A DNA stretch of 64,000 bases from Taxillus chinensis (taxonomy: Eukaryota; Streptophyta; Magnoliopsida; Santalales; Loranthaceae), in contig CM042084.1 in NCBI GenBank assembly GCA_023512835.1, positions 17,855,440 through 17,919,439 on the forward strand, in the 5' to 3' direction. The notes beneath the pieces were generated by a model. That model did no database searches and was not told the origin of the DNA. It was given only the letters and a program-made list of their open reading frames with translations. The position numbers were made by a program, and so were the translations under genes. Positions 57,920-64,000 of this stretch are shown here, piece after piece. Numbering within the stretch: position 1 is the stretch's first letter; the number at the start of each line of letters is the position of its first letter.

Positions 57920-58900
57920 CAACCCAATAATTATAGTCCTTCACTAACTTTTTAAAAATAATTGGTCAAATATAGCATAGACCAACCGGTAACTATATAC
58001 GTTTGATTCATTTTCATACAGTTATGTCGTGCTTGTTAGGATCGGGCCAAGGCGCAAGCCCACCCGCATGTCACAATATTGTCCGCTTTGAGCTCGCCAC
58101 ATTGGCCCGCACGGCTTTAAAACGCGTTGTGACATTTCTAGGCTTGCTCCACCTTATAAACCCCTTGGCCTTCCCCAAATCTTTCCATGTGGGACAATAC
58201 TTCCCAACAATCTCCCCCTTTGTCACACATCGAACCACATCATAGGACACACCTATGGATCTGAGCTGCCACCATGTGGGACCGGGACCGTCATGGAATT
58301 TTCCTTGCAGCTCCCCCTCAATCCACACCCGATTGAGATCATACTGATTCGATCACCTGGTGACAGGGATTTGTATTCCAATCCAATACCGCCGCACACC
58401 ACGGGACACGCCGCTCGACTACACCATGCCGAGAAGACTTTCGATATCATGAAACACCTTTTCTGGGGCCAACCAGGCTCTGATACCACTTGTTAGGATC
58501 GAGCCAAGGCGCAAGCCCACCCGCATGTCACAATATTGTCCGCTTTGAGCTCGCCACATCGGCCCGCACGGCTTTAAAACGCGTTGTGACATTTCTAGGC
58601 TTGCTCCACCTTATAAACCCCTTGGCCTTCCCCAAATCTTTCCATGTGGGACAATACTTCCCAACAGTGCTAATAACTTCAAATAGTGTCACGTGTTATA
58701 TGAATGTAAACCAAAATAGGAGCTTGCACAACTAACCCAACACCTATGGTTCTTTGAGTCAATGCCCTTTTCTCATCACGGTGGTCTAGTTGATCGAGGT
58801 GTGCATCGGTCGGACTGCCCATATCCCATTAAAAAAAGAGAATGACCAAGTATCCCATATTACATAAATAATAATATCCACATAGGGCTTTGTTATATTT
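57919..58900 (+). promoter_or_regulatory. Orphan RLP-type upstream region (after RLP5), split by a TRIM
   Basis: It starts GACCAACCGGTAACTATATACG. It is interrupted by the TRIM at 58034-58666, and continues AATAACTTCAAATAGTGTCAC to CGGACTGCCCATATCCCATT. The TATA box itself is lost compared with 48201-48210, and no RLP follows. Confidence 0.7.
58034..58666 (-). mobile_element. Complete TRIM retrotransposon with target-site duplication
   Basis: Two 176-bp LTRs (58034-58209 and 58491-58666) differ at two positions by eye. On the minus strand the LTR runs TGTTGGGAAG...CCTAACA. Next to it TGGTATCAGAGCC (58476-58488) is a perfect Met-tRNA primer site, two bases from the LTR. The purine tract AAAGGGGGAGA (58211-58221) abuts the other LTR. 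GTGCT flanks both ends (58029-58033 and 58667-58671). The uninterrupted site is visible in the paralogous regions at about 42880, 47705 and 53935. Nothing encodes a protein, as usual for TRIMs. Confidence 0.97.
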
Positions 58901-59500
58901 TCTGTTTACTTTATGAGGAGTGAATGACTGTTTGTTAGAGCACTAGTAGCAGATTTTCTATATAAGTTCGTTTTTCTATATTTAGAAAAAAAATAAAAAA
59001 AAGCATAAAATTATTCCCACAACAAATATTCTATATTTAATTTTCTTTACGATTTGCACAATATTTCCTAATATATTGAAAAACATTATTCACTTTCTAT
59101 AATTATTAAATTATATATAAATTTTCACTCACCTCCCTCCTCCACGTTTCTCATAACATTCACTTTTATTTCGTATTTAATTATAAAAAATAGTATTAAA
59201 TAAAAATAATATAAAGTATTATTTTAATGATATAAAGAGTGATTTAGGAAATCTATTGTTATATATATTTATATATGAAAGTAAAAAAAAGTTTAAATTA
59301 TAAATTTAAGGAAAATAATTAAATGTCTATTATGACTACCCTTAGTTAAGGAGTGAATTGTGTGTTTGTAGTTACCGTCTACATATGAGTAAAATGGCAC
59401 AAAGAAATATCATACATTACTAAGAGAAATTCCTTGATTTTCCTTGATTTATTATTTTTCATATCGGTTGCTTAAATAATTGTCCCAATTATGGTTGTGT
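58901..59500. other. AT-rich spacer, no gene seen
   Basis: Contains an AT-rich insert (about 58940-59340) absent from the matching RLP4 unit around 48290-48330. Its ends, AGAGCACTAGTAGCAGATTT and ATTATGACTACCCTTAG, suggest a small transposon that I could not classify. Confidence 0.5.
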
Positions 59501-60055
59501 TTAAATGGCATCATTATTATCAATGGGTATTAAATCTGTTAAAAACCCTATTATTAGTACAATAGTGTGCTATTGTGGTGTTCAAGCCATACTGAAATGC
59601 TCAAAAATAGAGAGAAATCATGATTAGCCCTTCTTAGGATGTAAAACTACAATAGTAAGGTAATTAGAACATCAAATTTTAAAGTTTTGAATTGTGTGTT
59701 TTAGTTGTACTAAATATTTTAAAATGTCTAATTCTTTTCATTAAAATGGCCAGGGGCTCCCATATTGCAATTTTTTCAAGTGGGTTGACAATGTAGACAT
59801 AAAAGAAGACCTTCTAAAAAGGATTGATAAATTGCTTAAGGAGGCAAATTTGGCAAAGATGTTGAATAGGATTGAGAAAAGAAAGATTTGACAACAAAAG
59901 AAAGTAAAGGACATCGAGAAAAAGGAGATATTGTTAGTTTGTACAAGAAAAAGGACATATTCCTAGCTACTAGAAATGAAGAAAAAAGAGATTTTGATAG
60001 CTACCAAAAATGAACAGATTATGAAAAAAAAACTTCTTTAGCAAGAAGTTGACAT
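59501..60055 (+). pseudogene. GRF-type zinc-finger gene remnant, copy 2
   Basis: Same layout as 48490-49195. It has VCYCGVQAILK, then a decayed PFLGC region with a stop, then CNFFKWVDNVD (about 59765-59800), LLKRIDKLLKEANLAKM and a TGA where copy 1 reads through. Conversely, the TAG of copy 1 is a Lys codon here. The two copies have thus decayed at different places. Confidence 0.65.
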
Positions 60056-60427
60056 CAGGCAGTCTCACACAATATTATAATTGTTTTGGAGTTTACCAAT
60101 TACTATCTTATTTTTACATACCTAATATCAAAATAACATTTCCTTAAATTTGTAACTTATCAATGTTTGTTTCACTATTTCATAATTTGTAACTTAATAC
60201 TGTTAAGTCTTTCATGTAATTTATAAGTTAATAATATTAACAATTTCATGTAATTTTAATACACACAAGTTATTATATTATTTCATAGTGCTTTAAAATT
60301 GGTTTCACTTCCATCCTTCGCAACTGGTTTTGAATAGACACAAACCACTATAAACTAGACAATGAGTTTAGATGTTTGACTCCATGATTGCATGAGAACT
60401 CCAGGATTGACCAACCGCAAAGGAAAC
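60056..60427. other. Spacer, no gene seen
   Basis: Colinear with 49196-49673 but with fewer copies of the TCTTTCATGTAATTT repeat. Confidence 0.5.
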
Positions 60428-60522
60428 CTCCAGGATTGCATGACACTCGTCCTTGGCAATTACCACCCTGTCGTGTCACTTGAATCAACAACATATATAA
60501 TGGCCTGGGTATTTGGACAAGA
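60428..60522 (-). pseudogene. ARF-like GTPase (ARL1-like) exon, copy 2
   Basis: The minus strand reads PNTQAIIYVVDSSDT, then a one-base deletion turns DRVV into a frameshift (TGW). Otherwise it is the same as 49674-49770. Confidence 0.7.
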
Positions 60523-61910
60523 TAACAACAATATTCCCATAAAATTAACAGCAGGATATACATATGAACAAATGATGCCACAAATAATCTGACCATAAAC
60601 ACTAACACAACAGAACAGCGAAGTAGCACTTTGCTCAAAGGTGGGGCTCAGAATTGTGCTCAAAAGTCAGTTTCAGCAGGACTTTCGAACACTCTTTTGC
60701 ACACTTTTGATCACAGTTTTGGAGCACATTTACACCCCATATGTTGATTATGAAAGCTAAGACTAAAACTTGTATTTTTTGGCTTTGTAAACCCACGGTC
60801 TGTCTCCCAACAAGATTAAATAGCCCTGTATCCAAATGGTTGCCAGCAGTGGGTTCTTGGTTAGGTAGAGCTACATGCAAATTGCGTTGGTGGGATATTT
60901 GTTCCAGTTGGATGCTAAGCAGAGATGAGAGTTTGGATGTACCACGATTCTGGGAGTTTGCATTGGTGGGACATTTTTTCCAACTTGATTCTCAAGAAAG
61001 TCCCAATTATGATACGTACTAGAATGTCATTACTGGACTAACAATGTGCATTTATTGTGGAGTACAATGACAGATGACAATTTGGGAGCAACAAATCTCT
61101 GACTTCCTCAATACTGTACATACAATTAAAGGGGAAAAACAGCAATTCCATCCTATTTGTAATGGAAATTCTTCTACATAAATGTCTGTTGGAAAATAAC
61201 AGCTTCTGCTGCTGTAAAATAACACACCAGCACCAACGCTCAACCCCAGTTAATTTGCTTATGCTCGGAAATGACAGTATGGAGAAATTTTCTTATGCAG
61301 CACATGAATTATTATTCGTCAACGCATATACAGTAAAAATGGAAAAGATTTGCTCAGGCAACATACACTGAATTGTGTTGCTGCTAGGTATTTACATACA
61401 ATGAACATAAAATTTATGCAACGTCAAATACTTGCAAGCCTAATACGACATTTTTGTACCTGGTGAAATTAGAAAGGGGCTGCCAGGTCGTTTTAGGATT
61501 CAATCCACAGATTTAGTGAAAGGGGCTGCCAGGTCTTTTTAGGTAATGCATTCAAGCAATAAAAACATGATGAAAATTAATCCAAAATATTCTTTCTTTC
61601 CCTATTCTCTTCTCTTTGGTACTCACTTGCAAACAGCGCCTGTGTTATATGGGTAAGGATTTCATCACTGTAACCTTATTTTTTGAATAAAGTTTTAATT
61701 GTTTTTTATACTTAATTGTTTTTTCATATATATGCGTGTGGGTGCTCATATCTAATTTTAAAATTTAAACAAAAAGAAAAAAGACAAAAGAAGGAATTCC
61801 TAAGAAGGTGGCAGTTTGTCAAGCAGTTCACACAGTTGCAAAAGGTAAATCAAATAGGATATGAGTGAGACATGTATAAAATGTGAAACAACAAGGTCAA
61901 GCATCACCAC
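60523..61910. other. Unit-2 tail
   Basis: Colinear with 50194-50870 up to about 61380. It then diverges, with a small direct repeat GAAAGGGGCTGCCAGGTC at about 61470 and 61518. Shared 3'-UTR-like stretches occur (for example CCTATTTGTAATGGAAATTC), but no frame is conserved. Confidence 0.5.
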
Positions 61911-62892
61911 TAAGGCTGTAAATGAATCAAACGTTCATAAACAAGCTCACGTTCGCCTCGATAAAAAATCGTTTATATTCGTTCGTTAAGAAATAGTATC
62001 ATTCACGAACAGTTTGCGAAAACTATTGTTATATTTGTGAACATGTTCACGAATGTTTACGAATAAGTATTTACGAACAGTTCGTGAATATCGTTCATGT
62101 TCGTAAAAATTATTTGCAAAGAAAAAATTAATAAATCAATTAATATGTATAAAAATAATTTTATTAAATATAAATGTATTTATATTAAGCATAATTTAAT
62201 AAGCATGTACTTTTATATTATTATTAAATAAAAAATATATGTTTTTGATTTATTTATTTATTTATTATTATTATTATAATATTTTTATAAACTACGTATA
62301 ATAATTATTTAAACATATTAGATAAAGATAACATAACGTAACAATTAATTAATTATACTTTTTTTACGGTATGAATTTTTTTACAGATTTTTACGATTTT
62401 ATAATTGTATTTGTAAATGTTCGTGAACAAGTTTATGGACGCATATTCGTGAATGTTCGTGAACAATAGAGTAATGTTCGTGAACATCACAGTTTAAGGC
62501 TCGTGTTTGGTTCGGTTCGTTAATGAATAGTAAGTAGTAACAAACACGTTCAAACACCTTACTACTCAGCTTGGCTCGATTTGCAGCCCTAATCACCACA
62601 TTAGTATTCTTAGGTTTATTCTTCTTATCCACAGCCTACCAGATAAAATTAATCAATTATTTAATAAAATATGGAGGAAAAACCAGGAAAACATAGTAAA
62701 CTATCACCTATTACTAACATCAGATGAATTTACCTCTATTTCCTCGTTCTCAAGTATAGCATCAGCAAGAGCTGTAGAACGCAAACAACCTGTGAAGGTT
62801 CATCAAGAACCAGAGGTTCAATCTTCTTTTAAGAGACCATCTTCCAAACCTTCAGCCTCTGTGGAGTCTAACTGGAGTTTCAAGCTTGCAAT
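61850..62892 (-). pseudogene. Multi-exon gene fragment interrupted by the hAT element
   Basis: Three minus-strand exon pieces join in phase. The first, 62850-62892, reads IASLKLQLDSTEAE. The second, 62734-62789, reads GCLRSTALADAILENEEIE across the junction. The third starts at 62635 and reads AVDKKNKPKNTNVV, then hits the hAT element. Beyond the element the frame continues past the target site as MLDLVVSHFIH. Acceptors (GTCAG, TTCACAG, GGTAG) and donors (GAAG/GTTTGG, GAG/GTAAAT) are plausible. I do not recognise the gene; a faint likeness to the last exons at 14703-15007 is only a hint. Confidence 0.35.
61911..62591. mobile_element. hAT-type non-autonomous element with 8-bp target-site duplication
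   Basis: The left end TAAGGCTGTAAATGAATC pairs with the right end GATTTGCAGCCCTA (reverse complement TAGGGCTGCAAATC). ATCACCAC flanks both sides exactly (61903-61910 and 62592-62599), the 8-bp duplication typical of hAT elements. The interior is full of GTTCGTGAAC/GTTCACGAA motifs and an AT-rich core; there is no transposase. Confidence 0.92.
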
Positions 62893-63640
62893 CTGACATC
62901 CAGAATCAGTTAGCTTAGCTTAAGGGGGAGCCACCAATTCCTACTTCTTCTCGTGGAGGCGTTTTGCAAAGGATAAGAGGCAGGAGAGGGTCCGTGCGCG
63001 CGCGCACCAGCCATTGTTCGTTATTCGTTGAGATCGAGTCGAGGATTGCAGCACCAGTTCCTTGTATCGGCGCCGGGGTTGTCGTCTTCAACAGCGGCAG
63101 CGGTGATGGGTTGGTACCACCAGCTCCACCCCTCGAAGGCGATGTACCCGTCGCAGTTTGTGAAGGAGGAACACAACTTCTTCGGCACGGAGGAGATGTG
63201 CGACATCTTCTCTGACGAACAGCCACCCTGCCGGCGGCGCAGCAGCAGCACCTCCTCCAGTACTGGAGCGTTGCCCTGAATCTGAGCTCCAGAGGGAGGA
63301 TGATGATGATGAACAGGCTGGGACCAGACGGGAGGCCTCAGCTCAGGCCTCTGGCGCAGCACATCAGCACCACAAGAAGAGAGCGGAGAGATCCCGTTGG
63401 TAGACGAAGACTATCGGTAGGGTAGATCTACTTCGCTTTGCAGATGAGAGTCGCGAAGAGAGACAACGAATGACCAAGTACCATCTAATCTAGGCTTCAA
63501 AATAAGCTTTGGTGTTAAGAGCATTCATTGTGGGCATACTTCAGCTATAATTTAATCAAATATTTAACTTTTATGAAATTTAAGAGGCTCAATAATTAAA
63601 ATATTAACTAAAATATTAATTTAACTAAAATATTAATTTA
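62893..63640 (+). CDS. Unidentified frame, possible transcription-factor-like fragment
   Basis: A plus-strand frame from ATG at 63105 reads MGWYHQLHPSKAM, then FVKEEHNFFGTEEMCDIFSD, then a Ser-rich stretch ending at TGA (63279). One base out of frame, an acidic and basic stretch (ESELQREDDDDEQAGTRREA to HHKKRAERSRW) continues to 63389. The acidic patch resembles N-termini of plant regulators, but I cannot name a family. It could be a frameshifted gene or an exon with a missed intron. Confidence 0.3.
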
Positions 63641-63944
63641 AATCGAAACTCTCTCTCTTACTTCGCTTTGCTCGCACAACAGGATTCCCCCACCGCACCA
63701 GGTCTCCCCCACTCTCTGCCTCCCAAACTCGGCTCCGAGTGTACACGGACGACAATTAATTCTGAGGCAGTGCGTCGTTGAAAGAAAAAAAAATGAGGCA
63801 GTGCATTGTTGTGAGAGAGAGAGAGATAGGTAGTCAATTTTGGCTAAGCTTTTGTGCGTGACGAGATGAGTGAAATATATTGACAAGAAAAAAAGAAAAA
63901 AAAATATAATAGCCAGTCAATTTAAAGTTAGCTAAAATTACGTA
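63641..63944. other. Spacer, no gene seen
   Basis: Mixed composition with a GAGAGAGAGAGA tract (about 63813-63824). No supported gene. Confidence 0.5.
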
Positions 63945-64000
63945 CATTTAAAGTGTGCTTATGCGGAGGAATAGGGAGAAGTGACTTGCAGAAAGTTTGT
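63945..64000 (+). repeat. Start of another RLP unit upstream region
   Basis: AGTGTGCTTATGCGGAGGAA and GACTTGCAGAAAGTTTGT match about 42458-42511, some 630 bases upstream of the RLP4 start, in the same orientation. The match runs to the last base of the window. Confidence 0.75.

Overview
This window is nuclear DNA from a flowering plant; I cannot name the species from sequence alone. The plant signs are genes with GT-AG introns, an adenosylhomocysteinase (SAHH) with the plant-type insertion, a cytosolic-type serine hydroxymethyltransferase (SHMT), leucine-rich-repeat receptor-like proteins (LRR-RLPs) of the EIX/Cf type, AT-rich spacers, and many miniature transposons (TRIMs, hAT-type elements, foldback MITEs). 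There is one 500-base run of N.

Layout. Positions 1-2131 are one copy of a roughly 2-kb block that recurs at about 24670-26664. A tandem TRIM array (3129-4708) follows, next to a two-exon gene remnant (4819-5027). The left RLP cluster is on the minus strand: RLP1 (7463-10525, intact), RLP2 (15650-17063, a decayed 5' half joined to a FAR1/FRS-like fragment) and RLP3 (20129-23359, three disabling lesions). A broken aleurain-type cysteine protease lies between RLP2 and RLP3. Next are SAHH (27362-29544, minus, 3' end lost in the gap), about 8 kb of AT-rich DNA, and SHMT (37883-41719, plus, four exons, complete).

The right RLP cluster is on the plus strand. RLP4 (43140-46347) carries one net 26-bp deletion. 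RLP5 (54113-57178) is intact. Each is followed by copies of the same tail: an orphan RLP-type upstream region, a broken GRF zinc-finger gene and an ARF-like GTPase exon. The unit repeats with a period near 11 kb. The last 50-odd bases of the window match sequence lying about 0.6 kb upstream of RLP4, so a further unit probably starts just beyond the edge.

How the genes work together. RLPs have an extracellular LRR domain, one membrane helix and a short tail without a kinase. Members of this family sense microbial or damage signals together with SOBIR1/BAK1-type kinases. SAHH and SHMT both serve one-carbon and methyl-cycle metabolism and are likely single-copy housekeeping genes caught between two oppositely oriented RLP arrays. 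The repeat structure suggests birth and death by unequal crossing-over, with transposons marking the order of events. All five RLPs share a TATA box, and all share an upstream motif made of roughly 25-bp units whose copy number varies.
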